Translations under genes and position numbers: made by a program
The notes under the pieces: generated by a model
Told to the model about the DNA's origin: nothing
The model's input: the letters and a program-made list of their open reading frames with translations, nothing else
Database searches by the model: none
Part shown: piece by piece, positions 25,839 through 34,984 of the stretch
How positions within the stretch are numbered: position 1 is the stretch's first letter
Layout: each line of letters opens with the position of its first letter
NCBI GenBank assembly: GCA_029256185.1
Contig: JAQSYI010000062.1
Coordinates: forward strand, 1 to 64,000
Length of the DNA: 64,000 bases
Reading direction: 5' to 3'
DNA from: Paenibacillaceae bacterium
GTDB lineage: Bacteria; Bacillota; Bacilli; Paenibacillales; NBRC-103111

Positions 25839-26456
25839 TCAATACTGACGGGACAGAAGCATGCTAAAAGTTACCTCTACACTGCCGCTGCCGAGGGCAT
25901 CTGTTAATCCGGTAACATCCGTGATGTATCCAACCGGAACATAGCTGTAAGAGTTTGAAAATGTGGTATAAAACAGCACCAGGTTGTTACCCGACCAAAG
26001 ATATATATCTCCGGCGTTGATTGACGCAGGGGTTTCCGCCCGTGCGGAGGGCAAAGCAAATGTCAAGTCAGTTACCTTTTCCTGCGAAGCAAAATCATCC
26101 ATCTTTAAGGTAAAGGGCATTTCTTGAACAATCGTCCGCGCCGATTCATTGTCATGCAAGGTTGCTGTGAAATTTTTGTTGCCAACCTGTATATTTATAG
26201 TTGGTATAGTAGCGCCTGCTTTGGGCTGCTCCGGCGTTTTCGATTTTTTCGGAGCAGAGGAAGGTTCCTGTGATGGCGCAGGCGTATCCGATTGCGGAGC
26301 TTCCCCTTGTGTATCCGATTCTGACGGAGTTGAGGGAGGTTCAGCGGCACTCACAAGAGGTTCAGACGGCAGGGTGTTTGGTGAGAAATTGCCCCAACAA
26401 CCGGCCAAGGCGATCGCGCATATGATAGAAAACAACATAGACATAATTTTTTCCAT
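25839..26456 (-). CDS. cyclophilin-like-fold lipoprotein
   Basis: This 205-residue protein has a lipoprotein signal (lipobox LAGC at about 17-20) and a low-complexity Ser/Pro/Glu linker (about 25-80). Its C-terminal domain (INIQVGNKNFTATLHDNESARTIVQEMPF ... AGDIYLWSGNNLVLFYTTFSNSYSYVPVGYI) matches the small bacterial cyclophilin-like fold family. This family lacks proven isomerase activity and its role is unknown. The gene is divergent from the LysR gene, with an acetyltransferase fragment directly upstream. Confidence 0.82.
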   Translation of the reverse strand: MEKIMSMLFSIICAIALAGCWGNFSPNTLPSEPLVSAAEPPSTPSESDTQGEAPQSDTPAPSQEPSSAPKKSKTPEQPKAGATIPTINIQVGNKNFTATLHDNESARTIVQEMPFTLKMDDFASQEKVTDLTFALPSARAETPASINAGDIYLWSGNNLVLFYTTFSNSYSYVPVGYITDVTGLTDALGSGSVEVTFSMLLSRQY

Positions 26457-26498
26457 TTCCTTTATCCGCTCCCTTTTGGATTAAACAGTTTTCCTGAC

Positions 26499-26618
26499 TC
26501 ATAGGCTTTCACAATTCTCCTCCTCCGGTACAGGGTCATGGTTGAGGGTAGCCATGACCACATTATGTCCAATCAATGCTCTGTCCCCGATAGTGATTCC
26601 CCCCTGATCCTGAAACTT
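26499..26618 (-). pseudogene. hexapeptide-repeat sugar O-acetyltransferase fragment
   Basis: Read on the minus strand, 26618-26499 gives KFQDQGGITIGDRALIGHN then VVMATLNHDPVPEE, the left-handed beta-helix core of maltose/galactoside O-acetyltransferases. Both ends are gone and the frame stops soon after. It is an orphan fragment upstream of the lipoprotein gene. Confidence 0.8.
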
Positions 26619-26766
26619 ACCTCATGGGTCATTTCACAGGGGGTGCTGCAAACAGCCCATTCAACGTTTCACGGGGACTGGTGGCCATCTTGTTGAAGCT
26701 CATTATATAGTGAGATATTATCAATATCAAATGCTTATAAATAATGGCTTCCCATAGTTTACAGGA

Positions 26767-26781
26767 ATACCAAGAAGGTAT
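26767..26781 (+). promoter_or_regulatory. candidate LysR operator
   Basis: ATACC (26767-26771) and GGTAT (26777-26781) form an inverted repeat with a five-base centre, matching the T-N11-A layout of LysR boxes. It lies 33 bases before the LysR start codon and may serve autoregulation. Confidence 0.55.
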
Positions 26782-26813
26782 ATATTGTGGCTAAGTGTTA
26801 GGAGGAATGAAAG

Positions 26814-27695
26814 ATGGAACTTCGAGTTTTACGTTATTTTTTAACGGTTGCAAGAGAAGAAAGCATTACAGGGGCGGCGAAGGTACTGAATGTTACACAG
26901 CCAACCCTTTCAAAACAACTGATGGACTTGGAAGAAGAACTGGGGAAAAAACTGCTTATACGCGGCAATAGAAGAATCACGCTCACCGAAGAAGGGATGC
27001 TGCTTCGTAAACGGGCGCAGGAAATTATGGAGTTGGTGGATAAAACCAAATCAGAAATTGGCAATGCGGATGAAGTTATCAGCGGAGACATCTACATCGG
27101 CGGCGGTGAAACAGATGCAATGCGTCTCATTGCAAAGTTAGTAAAAAAGCTGCAGGTGGAGCATCCGCATATTCAATACCATTTGTATAGTGGGAACGCC
27201 GAGGATGTAATGGAACGCTTGGATAAAGGGTTATTGGACTTCGGAGTTATTATTGGGGCGGCAAATATCCAGAAATACGACTATCTGCGTCTTCCGGCGA
27301 AAGACACATGGGGCTTGCTGATGAAAGAGAATAGCCCGCTAGCTGTATTGGATAACATCCGTCCGGAGAATCTGCGGGACATACCGTTGCTATGCTCCAG
27401 ACAGGCTCTTGCCGGAAATGAATTATCGGGATGGCTCAGGGAGGATTCTGAAAAGCTGAATATTGTGGCGACCTATAATCTGATTTATAACGCCGCTCTC
27501 ATGGTAGAGGAAGGGATTGGGTATGCGTTGTGTTTGGATAAGCTGGTGAACACAACCAGCATCACGGATCTCTGCTTTAAGCCTCTGGAGCCACGCTTGG
27601 AGGCGTCTTTGAATTTGGTCTGGAAAAAGTATCAGGTGTTTTCGAAGGCGGCGGAAAAGTTTGTTAATATACTGCAACAGAAATCCAACTTATAG
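26814..27695 (+). CDS. LysR family transcriptional regulator
   Basis: This 293-residue regulator has the LysR N-terminal winged helix (ELRVLRYFLTVAREESITGAAKVLNVTQPTLSKQLMDLEEELG). A type-2 periplasmic-binding-like effector domain begins near residue 90 (DIYIGGGETD). AGGAGG lies ahead of the ATG. It precedes an MFS gene on the same strand, which it probably regulated; that transporter is now broken. Confidence 0.93.
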   Translation: MELRVLRYFLTVAREESITGAAKVLNVTQPTLSKQLMDLEEELGKKLLIRGNRRITLTEEGMLLRKRAQEIMELVDKTKSEIGNADEVISGDIYIGGGETDAMRLIAKLVKKLQVEHPHIQYHLYSGNAEDVMERLDKGLLDFGVIIGAANIQKYDYLRLPAKDTWGLLMKENSPLAVLDNIRPENLRDIPLLCSRQALAGNELSGWLREDSEKLNIVATYNLIYNAALMVEEGIGYALCLDKLVNTTSITDLCFKPLEPRLEASLNLVWKKYQVFSKAAEKFVNILQQKSNL

Positions 27696-27759
27696 TTAGA
27701 TTGCCAAACGTAAAGGTGCAAATCATCGTTTTGTTAAGGATACATAACCAAGAAATTAG

Positions 27760-28741
27760 TTGCGTAGTAAACTAATTATGAATCTATTTTTATTTTTGGG
27801 ATTTCAAATGCTTCTGCCAACTCTGCCCCTCTTTGCAAAATCGTTAAACGGTTCAGATGTTGCGCTGGGGTGGATTGTTGGATCAACAACCGTAGCCTCC
27901 CTGATCGTCCGTCCGTTCTCCGGAGTTATTATCGATAAAATGGGAAGAAAAGGCATCCTCATAGCGGGGCTGTTTATCATTATGTTGGTTACTTTAGCTT
28001 TCGGGTGGCTGCCATCTGTCGGGGCAATCATTGCCGTCCGCTTTATGCATGGTATCGGATGGGGAATGGCCAGTACGGCAAGCAGTACGATAGCATCTGA
28101 TAATATTCCCAAAAACCGCTTCGCAGAAGGAATGGGTTATTTCAGCTTATCCAATAGTTTAGCCATGGCGCTGGCCCCCAGTGTGGCACTTGCGATATTT
28201 GCCGGATATGGATTTAAGCCTATTTCCTTTTTGTCAGCAGGACTTACAGTTGCCGTATTGTTATTAGCTTTCTTCATCAGGAATACACATAAAGTGGAAC
28301 AACAAGAGACAAAATCCAAATTGTCAATTTATGAACGGACTTCTATAACCCCCTCCATCATTATGTTTTTTGTCTCTGCCACCTATGGTTCTATTACGGG
28401 TTTTCTCGCGCTGTATGCCACTAAGGCTGGAATTCAGAATATAGGCCTATTTTTCGCTGTTTATGCAACAACTTTGTTGTTGGCAAGACCATTATCAGGA
28501 AAACTGACTGACCGTTTTGGCTTTAGTATTACTATGTATCCAGGACTATTGCTGCTGACTATTGCCATGCTCCTTTTATCCATAGCAACAACCCTGCCAA
28601 TATTTTTAGTTTGTGCGGCTGTATATGGTTTGGGATTGGGTTCAGTTCAGAGCATTTGTTATCATTGCAGCAGTTCTTTATTTTATCTTTTTTACGAGAA
28701 AAAGAAATTGGGGCCAACCGAGACTGGGGCAAACCGACTAA
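27760..28741 (+). pseudogene. MFS transporter, internally deleted
   Basis: The first nine or so helices of a major facilitator protein are intact (LGWIVGSTTVASLIVRPFSGVIIDKMGRKG is the family loop 2-3 motif). After YGLGLGSVQ the frame jumps. The proper C-terminal helix reads AFVIIAAVLYFIFFTRKRNW then GQPRLGQTD with a stop at 28739-28741 in a different frame. A block carrying two to three helices was therefore lost together with the frame. The protein made would have a nonsense tail ending about 150 bases later. Confidence 0.8.
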
Positions 28742-28867
28742 CTGCAAAAATACGGTTTTTTCCGCTACGCAGGAGGAAAACACAGGCACAGCCTGCAAAA
28801 ATACAGGTTTTCGGGGCTCTAGGAGGGGAAGGAAGGGAAACTGGGTTTACTGCCTGTATTTTTGCAG
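28742..28867. repeat. three copies of a CTGCAAAAATAC(AGG) element
   Basis: CTGCAAAAATAC at 28742-28753, CCTGCAAAAATACAGG at 28792-28807 and the inverted CCTGTATTTTTGCAG at 28853-28867. Copies two and three can form a hairpin. The rest of 28742-29088 holds only AGTAAAT-type short repeats and the ribosome site of the next gene. Confidence 0.65.
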
Positions 28868-29088
28868 TCCTCGGTATGTGGTTTTACTTTCCATAGCGCC
28901 CCCAAGAATACCGTAAGCTACGACACTTCCCCGAACAGATGCAGAGCATGAGGGCGGAGTATCCAACTTGACTAGAAGGAAAGGTTCGGTTAAGCTTTAT
29001 ATTAGTAAATAAGTAATTTAGTAAATTAGTAAACTGTTGAGCGGTAAAATTGCAAACTGAAATGAACTCATACTGGAGGACTGCTGTT

Positions 29089-29568
29089 ATGAAAATACCG
29101 ACTTCGCTTAAGCATAAACCGGTGATTGTATCGGAGAATTATGAGAACGTGGACGGGCGGTATGTGAATCATTCGGATGCGAAGGGACTTTCTCTGGGCC
29201 TGGCCCAATGGAATGACCGGGGGAAGGTGGATATCTCCGCCAAGGTCTGGCGGTATACCGGGGAGAAGTGGTCCCGGCAATCCGAAGAGTTGCCGTTGCA
29301 CCGGGTGCTGGATCTGGCTATTCTGGTCAGCCGTTCTCTGCTTCATTTCCGGGAGGCTTACCGTTACGAGCATCTGTATGATCCCGCTAATCCCGTGATT
29401 GATAAGGTAGGGCTGCAAGGAGCAGCGATGACGCTATCGGTCTGCACGGATAATGAGAGGATTCAGGAGGATATCCGCTTGTTCAGCCAGGCGCTTTCGG
29501 AGGATGATGAATTGATCGGCGAGCGTCTGGCCGTATTATCGCGAATTTTGCGGGAAATGGGATATTGA
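29089..29568 (+). CDS. DUF6530-like protein
   Basis: This 159-residue protein resembles the DUF6530 family (KHKPVIVSENYENVDGRYVNHSDAKGLSLGLAQWNDRGKVDISAKVWRYTGEKWSRQSEELPLHRVLDLAIL). It has no signal or membrane segment, and the family function is unknown. ATG 29089 has TGGAGGA nine bases before it. The next gene starts 13 bases after its stop, so the two are likely co-transcribed. Confidence 0.7.
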   Translation: MKIPTSLKHKPVIVSENYENVDGRYVNHSDAKGLSLGLAQWNDRGKVDISAKVWRYTGEKWSRQSEELPLHRVLDLAILVSRSLLHFREAYRYEHLYDPANPVIDKVGLQGAAMTLSVCTDNERIQEDIRLFSQALSEDDELIGERLAVLSRILREMGY

Positions 29569-29581
29569 GGAGGAAGCTTTG

Positions 29582-29974
29582 ATGTCATTGGACAGGGATA
29601 AGAAAAAGGAGATTGCCACGGCCTACAAGCAGACTTTCCGGCGGATGGGCATTTACCAGATCAGGAATGCGCAGAATGGAAAAATATTTGTGGACGGCAG
29701 CATGGATTTGGACGGATCGCGCAACCGGCTGGAGTTTCAGAGGCAGACGAATATGTGCACGATGTTTGAATTGAAAGCCGATTGGGCCTTATACGGCAAG
29801 GACAGCTTTGTATTCGAGGAGTTGGATGAGATCAAGCCGCGGGAGGAAACCCTGAGTGATCCATCCGAGCTGAAGGCATACAAAGAAGAGGTCAACGAGC
29901 TTTTGGAGCTCTGGCTGGAGAAGCTTCAGCCCTATGGCGATCAAGGCTACAATAAGCCTAAACGGAAGATTTGA
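29582..29974 (+). CDS. GIY-YIG-like nuclease family protein
   Basis: This 130-residue protein carries RRMGIYQIRNAQNGKIFVDGSMDLDGSRNRLEFQ near residues 20-55, matching small GIY-YIG-type proteins of Firmicutes in which the first motif is MGIYQIRN. Catalytic competence is not clear, because the canonical second Tyr is replaced by VDGS. GAGGAGG precedes the ATG. It is probably in an operon with the DUF6530-like gene. Confidence 0.65.
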   Translation: MSLDRDKKKEIATAYKQTFRRMGIYQIRNAQNGKIFVDGSMDLDGSRNRLEFQRQTNMCTMFELKADWALYGKDSFVFEELDEIKPREETLSDPSELKAYKEEVNELLELWLEKLQPYGDQGYNKPKRKI

Positions 29975-30126
29975 GCCAGAAGTTTCTATACAAATATGGA
30001 AGAAGAGACGCAGCGGCGGATAAATTCATCTTGAAAATCTGGGAGAAACGGTTACACTGTAAGGACGGTCAAATATGCCACAGATGTAACACGAGCTTCA
30101 AGAAGATGACAACAAGGTGGGTTTAA
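29971..30126 (+). CDS. possible 51-residue protein with Cys-rich end
   Basis: A TTG-initiated frame overlapping the previous stop codon reads LSQKFLYKYGRRDAAADKFI and on to LHCKDGQICHRCNTSFKK. Three cysteines and a His in HCKDGQICHRC suggest a zinc-ribbon-like knuckle. The ribosome site is weak, so it may be a decayed fragment or a real small protein. I do not recognise it. Confidence 0.3.
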   Translation: MSQKFLYKYGRRDAAADKFILKIWEKRLHCKDGQICHRCNTSFKKMTTRWV

Positions 30127-30135
30127 ACGGATATT

Positions 30136-31413
30136 ATGAGGCAATATTTCATGGATATGCTCCACTTCTCGAAGGGAGTACGTTGGTTCGTCCTTACGGA
30201 AACTATGCTTGGCATTGCCATCGGCTTGTACAGTCTGCTGCTTAATCTGCATCTGCTTGATCTGGGCTTAAGCGAGGATCAGATCGGCACCATCTCTTCT
30301 TTTGGCAGCATCGTGATGGGCGTGGTTGCCATTCCCTGCGGCATGCTGGCCGGGCGGTTCGGACGCAAACGGCTGCTGGTCCTGGGGCTGGCGCTGATGG
30401 CCTGCGGCTATGCCGTATTCGCGGCAGGAGAAGAGCTGGGACTGTTGATACTGGCACAATTTCTGCAGGCGGTTGGACTTACTATGCTGGTGACGACGGA
30501 AATTCAGCTTCTATACTCCTATAGTAAATCCAGGAAAGAAGAAACCCAAGGCTTCAGCCTTCTGTTTGCTATTTTCACCCTGTTTATGGGAGTTGGGACT
30601 TTGGCCGGTGGATACCTGCCGGGATGGATCGGCGGCTTCAGCACGGGCTACCAGGGGACGCTGTTTGTGGCGGCAGGGTTTATGATGGCTGGAGCTATGT
30701 GCCGCTGGTTTCTGCTTCCGAAGGAGTCGTTGCCCCCTAAGCCGCTGGAGGGGAAGGGGGCAGGGAAGCGGCATGCAGCCTTTATCCGGGACGGCAACAA
30801 GAGGCGCTGGCGGTTGCCGGGCAAGGCGGTGTGGATTTTCTGCGGGATGAATCTGTTGATCGGAATAGCTGCAGCCTTCACGGAGCCGTTGCTTAATGTC
30901 ATAGTCAAGTTCAGGCTGGGCTGGGGCGCTGAGTCCATCTCGCTTCTGCTGACACTAAACGGATTCGGACAATTCCTAAGCTCTTTTTTGCTGCCGCCTC
31001 TGCTGGACCGGTTGGGTTTCCGGATGACTTACCGGCTGGTCTTTGCAGCTAACCTGATCACTACGCTCGTCCTGGCCGCGGCCATGCCGGCAGGAATGTT
31101 CTCCATCCTGCTGCTTGCCAAGGGCGGAGCCTTCATCATGCTGACCAATATGGTACAGACGCATTCCATGTCTGTCCTGCCGGAGCAGGAGCGTAATGTC
31201 TATGCGGGCTTGCGGCACGTCATCCGCAGCATGGGAGGATCTGCCGCCATTTATCTGACAGGCGTGCTCCTGTCCGGCAGGCACTACGGACTGCCGTTCC
31301 TGTTCGCCGGATTGGCTGTGGGGGCAGGCTGCGTTTATTATGAAAAATGGGTCAAGCCTTTGCTTGCTGCAGGTCTTGACGACGCGGAGAAGGGTCAGGG
31401 AGCGCGTCCCTAA
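30136..31413 (+). CDS. MFS transporter
   Basis: This 425-residue protein has 12 likely membrane helices and the MFS loop motif GMLAGRFGRKRLL near 75-87. A basic cytosolic loop at about 195-225 separates the two halves. It is a proton-linked exporter or importer of unknown substrate. Its stop overlaps by two bases the stop of the convergent exonuclease gene. Confidence 0.85.
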   Translation: MRQYFMDMLHFSKGVRWFVLTETMLGIAIGLYSLLLNLHLLDLGLSEDQIGTISSFGSIVMGVVAIPCGMLAGRFGRKRLLVLGLALMACGYAVFAAGEELGLLILAQFLQAVGLTMLVTTEIQLLYSYSKSRKEETQGFSLLFAIFTLFMGVGTLAGGYLPGWIGGFSTGYQGTLFVAAGFMMAGAMCRWFLLPKESLPPKPLEGKGAGKRHAAFIRDGNKRRWRLPGKAVWIFCGMNLLIGIAAAFTEPLLNVIVKFRLGWGAESISLLLTLNGFGQFLSSFLLPPLLDRLGFRMTYRLVFAANLITTLVLAAAMPAGMFSILLLAKGGAFIMLTNMVQTHSMSVLPEQERNVYAGLRHVIRSMGGSAAIYLTGVLLSGRHYGLPFLFAGLAVGAGCVYYEKWVKPLLAAGLDDAEKGQGARP

Positions 31414-32081
31414 CCCTTCTTTTCCATGGAACGGAGCAGTTCTGCCAAATTACCCAGAGGAAGATTCGGCTCATTGTCTCCCGTTTCATAAACGGTATGT
31501 GTGGTGTAGATGGATTCGTCCGCGGCATTGTTCTCTGTCAGGGTGAAATCCAAGAAGGCGGCAATAAATACCTTGGCTGTGTTCAAGGCGTCATCCACCG
31601 CACGGTGATGGGCCCCCTCGAAGCTGATCTCCAGCAGCTCCAGCGCTTTCTTCAGCCCGATCTGACGGTATGTTTCGGTGCTCCGCTTGCGGGAGAACTG
31701 CTTCTGGATATCGTTATGGTTGCGGATCCAGTCCAGCGGCAGCTTATGCTCATTGCAGCTCTTGACCAACTGGTACTTGTCATCCGGCCCCCAGGCGCAC
31801 AGATAGTAAGGTTCCTCACCGATCCAGGTCCGGAATGCTTCGATTGCCGCAGGCAGCAAAGGCGCCCCCAGAATATCCTGATGGGTAATTCCGGTGAAGG
31901 CCGTCGTATGCTGGGTGAAGGAGGAGTCTCTTAGAGGCTTGACGAAGGATTGGAAGGTATCTGCAATGGCCAGCTTGCCTTCTGATTCCTTGACCCGGAC
32001 CGCCCCGATCTCTATGATCTCTGCGAGCCATTCTTGCTTCCGGATAACCGTAAATTCCAAATCGTAAATAATATAATTCAT
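31410..32081 (-). CDS. 3'-5' exonuclease, KapD/RNase T-like (DEDDh)
   Basis: This 223-residue exonuclease has the DEDDh residues. Asp and Glu lie in the opening MNYIIYDLEFTV, a middle Asp is in AWGPDDKYQL, and His/Asp lie in GAHHRAVDDALNTAKV near 170-185. This resembles the KapD and DnaQ-like proteins that trim RNA or DNA 3' ends. I set the start at 32081, where the family begins; AAGGGG lies nine bases upstream. Confidence 0.83.
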   Translation of the reverse strand: MNYIIYDLEFTVIRKQEWLAEIIEIGAVRVKESEGKLAIADTFQSFVKPLRDSSFTQHTTAFTGITHQDILGAPLLPAAIEAFRTWIGEEPYYLCAWGPDDKYQLVKSCNEHKLPLDWIRNHNDIQKQFSRKRSTETYRQIGLKKALELLEISFEGAHHRAVDDALNTAKVFIAAFLDFTLTENNAADESIYTTHTVYETGDNEPNLPLGNLAELLRSMEKKG

Positions 32082-32225
32082 TCCTCCAGGCCCCTTACCC
32101 CCATATGGATTTTGTCTAATCACGTGCTTATTGTAATACGAAAGCGGGCGGCTTACAAGGATCCGCAGAATTATGCCATTGCGCCCCGGATTGACGCAGG
32201 CCTTGCCAGCTTTACAAAGTGCTGT

Positions 32226-32240
32226 TAGAAAGCGCTCTCT
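32226..32240 (+). promoter_or_regulatory. cre-like sequence upstream of amino-acid permease
   Basis: The 15 bases match the catabolite-responsive consensus except for one position (A instead of T). They lie just upstream of the permease promoter at 32278. Confidence 0.35.
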
Positions 32241-32277
32241 TTTCACACAAAATACATGTTTGCTTGACATAATTCCC

Positions 32278-32306
32278 TTGCTTAATTGACCGGGGGTTAT
32301 TATAGT
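32278..32306 (+). promoter_or_regulatory. promoter of amino-acid permease gene
   Basis: TTGCTT (32278-32283) and TATAGT (32301-32306) with 17 bases between. A TTGACA at 32264 has no suitable -10 at the right distance. Confidence 0.5.
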
Positions 32307-32367
32307 AGGGAATGGTTTGATTTTCGCACTTTAATCATGCAGCGTATAAACGCGGGGGTCGTCTTTT

Positions 32368-33768
32368 GTGAAAAATCAGCAGTTGGGTGTTTGGTTGTTA
32401 ACAGCATTGGTTGTGGGCAATATGGTAGGCTCGGGCATCTTTATGCTGCCGCGGTCGCTTGCTGAAATCGCAAGTCCGGGAGGAACGCTCCTGGCTTGGA
32501 CAGTAACCGGCGCCGGGGTGCTGATGCTCGCTCTTGTGTTCGGCAATTTGGCTATCCGCAGGCCGGATTTGGCAGGGGGGATACAACTCTATGCCAAATC
32601 TCTGTTCCGTGAAGGCTCTTCCACATCCAGATTCGCAGGCTACACGGTGGCTTGGGGGTACTGGGTGGCGAACTGGACCGGCAACGTAGCGATCATAACC
32701 ACCTTTGCAAGCTACCTGTCCACCTTTTTCCCGTCGATGACCAGTTCCAGAGAACTGTTCATTATAGGCGGAGCCCGGATTACATTGGGCAATGTCCTGA
32801 CCTTTGCGGTATGCTCGGTTCTGCTGTGGGGCATGCATGCCATTATTCTCCGGGGGATTCAAGGGGCGGGCAGACTGAACTTTGCAGCCACTGCAGCCAA
32901 GGTGGCCGGTTTTCTGTTCTTTATTATTGTAAGCCTGTTCATGTTTGAAAAAAGCAATGTCATCCCTTTTGCGGACAATGTCATTGTCGACGGGCAAAGC
33001 CTGGGGCTGCTGGGACAAGTGAACGCTGCGGCCGTCGCTACTCTATGGGCTTTTGTGGGAGTGGAATCGGCGGTAATTTTTTCGTCCAGAGCCAAAAAAT
33101 CCGTTCACATCAAAGTGGCGACTATTCTCGGGCTGACGATTGCGCTGTTCATCTATATGGGCATATCCGCGTTGGTGATGGGCACCCTGCCCCACGCCCA
33201 ACTGGTGGAATCCCAGAAGCCCTTGGTTGATTCCCTGTCCCATGTCATCGGCAGCTCCGGCAGCTATCTCATGGCCGGTCTTGGCCTGATCTCGCTTACA
33301 GGCTCCACAATCGGCTGGATTCTGTTAAGTTCCGAGGTTCCTTACCAAGCAGCCAGACAGAATCTGTTCATTCCCTTTTTCAAAAAAGAAAACAAGCACG
33401 GGGCTCCGGTCGTATCCCTTGTCATCACCAATATTTGCGCTCAATTGTTCATTTTCTCCACGATCTCCGGTCCTATATCCCGGGCATTCTCCTTCGTGAC
33501 CACGGTGGCAACCCTGTCCTATCTGGTGCCGTACATTCTGGCTTCCGTGTTCCAACTGAAGCTGGTGCTGACGGGCGAGACTTACCTGCACCAGCGACGG
33601 GCCCGGCTGACGGACGGAGCCATCGCCGTTCTGGCGGCCGCGTATTCCTTGTATATTATCAAAGTTGGGACCGCCGATCCCAAAACCTTCCTCTTGGGCG
33701 TTGGGCTGTTCGTAACCGGGATATTCTTCTGGCCTATGGTGCCCAAGGAAAACCGACGGAACCTCTAG
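32368..33768 (+). CDS. APC-family basic amino acid antiporter (ArcD-like)
   Basis: This 466-residue protein has about 12 membrane helices. The opening GVWLLTALVVGNMVGSGIFMLP is the substrate-site helix 1 motif of APC transporters, and helix 6 contains the ALWAFVGVESAV motif. The GTG start has GGGGG upstream. It resembles arginine/ornithine-type antiporters, but no arc genes lie nearby, so the substrate is unproven. A clean terminator follows. Confidence 0.86.
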   Translation: MKNQQLGVWLLTALVVGNMVGSGIFMLPRSLAEIASPGGTLLAWTVTGAGVLMLALVFGNLAIRRPDLAGGIQLYAKSLFREGSSTSRFAGYTVAWGYWVANWTGNVAIITTFASYLSTFFPSMTSSRELFIIGGARITLGNVLTFAVCSVLLWGMHAIILRGIQGAGRLNFAATAAKVAGFLFFIIVSLFMFEKSNVIPFADNVIVDGQSLGLLGQVNAAAVATLWAFVGVESAVIFSSRAKKSVHIKVATILGLTIALFIYMGISALVMGTLPHAQLVESQKPLVDSLSHVIGSSGSYLMAGLGLISLTGSTIGWILLSSEVPYQAARQNLFIPFFKKENKHGAPVVSLVITNICAQLFIFSTISGPISRAFSFVTTVATLSYLVPYILASVFQLKLVLTGETYLHQRRARLTDGAIAVLAAAYSLYIIKVGTADPKTFLLGVGLFVTGIFFWPMVPKENRRNL

Positions 33769-33785
33769 ATTCATAGCTGTTGAGG

Positions 33786-33819
33786 AAGCCGTCCGGAACA
33801 TGCTCCGGAACGGCTTTTT
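33786..33819 (+). terminator. terminator after amino-acid permease gene
   Basis: AAGCCGTCCGGA pairs with TCCGGAACGGCTT with a one-base bulge, followed by TTTTT. Confidence 0.85.
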
Positions 33820-33990
33820 CCTATGCGTCCGCCGCGGTCTGTTCCGGGTGACACAGCACGGTAAGAGGGTACCGTTCCAGCAGGTTCCTCGCTGCCAGGG
33901 ACGCAAACCGGCACATACTAGCAGAGACAAGCCGGTCAGGCCGCATGATGAAGGCCGCCGGCAAACAGTCAATCCGGAGGAGGAAGACGG

Positions 33991-34122
33991 GTGGACAGCA
34001 CCGAACAATTCATCAATAAGCTCCACGAGACCCAAGCCAAGGATGAGCGCAACCGCCAAAAGAATACCAAGGGCCAGCCTTCCAAGAAGCTGCCGAATAA
34101 GCAGCATACCAGAAATCCGTAA
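33991..34122 (+). CDS. small DUF4023-like protein (43 residues)
   Basis: A GTG start with GGAGGAGG eight bases upstream gives MDSTEQFINKLHETQAK and on to KLPNKQHTRNP. The charged sequence with a conserved-looking KKLPNKQH end resembles the DUF4023 small proteins of Bacilli, whose function is unknown. A second small gene follows closely. Confidence 0.65.
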   Translation: MDSTEQFINKLHETQAKDERNRQKNTKGQPSKKLPNKQHTRNP

Positions 34123-34153
34123 TTGCCTGACGGAGAAATGGAGGTGAATATTT

Positions 34154-34294
34154 GTGGAGAAAATACCGGTAAACCGCAGCCGCATTGTTGCAGAAAACAA
34201 GTTTGATGCTGAGCAAATCACGGTAAAATCTGCAAAGGCGGCAAAATGGGCTCCTTCTCTTAACAAAATTCCCAAACAAAACAATCCCCAGTAA
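34154..34294 (+). CDS. small basic protein (46 residues), unknown
   Basis: GTG at 34154 with a full GGAGGTGA site six bases upstream, 31 bases after the previous small gene. The product (MEKIPVNRSRIVAENKFDAE and on) is basic and shows no known domain. The strong ribosome site and the terminator right after support a real gene. Confidence 0.55.
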   Translation: MEKIPVNRSRIVAENKFDAEQITVKSAKAAKWAPSLNKIPKQNNPQ

Positions 34295-34308
34295 TACCAG
34301 CCATTATC

Positions 34309-34344
34309 CCCCGCTGTAGCGTTCCGGCGCAAGCGGGGTTTTTT
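34309..34344 (+). terminator. terminator after the small genes
   Basis: CCCCGCT pairs with AGCGGGG across a 16-base loop, then six T residues. Confidence 0.8.
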
Positions 34345-34388
34345 GCAGCATAAAAAGGTCTGCCGCAGTCCGGAATCCTTGCCGCGAA

Positions 34389-34748
34389 TCAGCTGGCCGG
34401 AGGCAAGTGCTTGAGCTCCTGTGAAATGAGATAGCGGTGCAGCGCATATTCGATGAAGGTAAGCAGCAGCCCTGCGGATACGGCAGAAATCAGCGTTACG
34501 GTTGCGTTGCGGAGATACGCCGCCAGGATGGAGATAAGCATTGTGAACAGCGGCCAATCAAGCACCGTGTTGAACCAGAGCATGCCCGGACGCAGAAAGA
34601 CTTGTTCCACGAGGGTGCCCACTCCTGCCAGCACCAATCCCAGCAGAATGATCTGAAACCAGCTGCCGAACTCCAGACCGTCAAACAGAGCAGCGCTGAG
34701 CCGGAGCGCCAATGGATAAACGATAATTTTGAACAGAAAGCTGAACAT
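34389..34748 (-). CDS. DUF2512-family small membrane protein
   Basis: This protein of about 119 residues is almost wholly hydrophobic with four likely membrane helices (FLFKIIVYPLALRLSAAL, IILLGLVLAGVGTLVEQ, PLFTMLISILAAYL, ISAVSAGLLLTFIEYAL). This matches the YndM/DUF2512 family of Bacilli, whose role is unknown. I choose the internal ATG at 34748, with AAAGGG upstream, rather than 34805. Confidence 0.7.
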   Translation of the reverse strand: MFSFLFKIIVYPLALRLSAALFDGLEFGSWFQIILLGLVLAGVGTLVEQVFLRPGMLWFNTVLDWPLFTMLISILAAYLRNATVTLISAVSAGLLLTFIEYALHRYLISQELKHLPPAS

Positions 34749-34984
34749 CTGCCAGCACACCCTTTCCTGTTTCGTGCCAAGCGGCGAGAAGCCGCTCCTA
34801 TGCATAGGATTGGATTTATCCAGTGCTTTCTATACAGCTGTCATCTGCCCGTCCTGCTGTTTTTTTTGGGCTTAGGCTGCATGCCGCTTTCATGGTTTTT
34901 TGGAGGCAAACCTGATACAATAGGGGAAAATCACTGCTGTTTCCAGGCAAGTACGAACATAATGGAGCTTTTGGGTGGGATAAA

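Noticed and set aside
33325..34557. Open frame of 410 codons on the minus strand across the permease gene end and small genes
   Set aside because: It crosses a convincing terminator and antisense coding sequence; no motifs.
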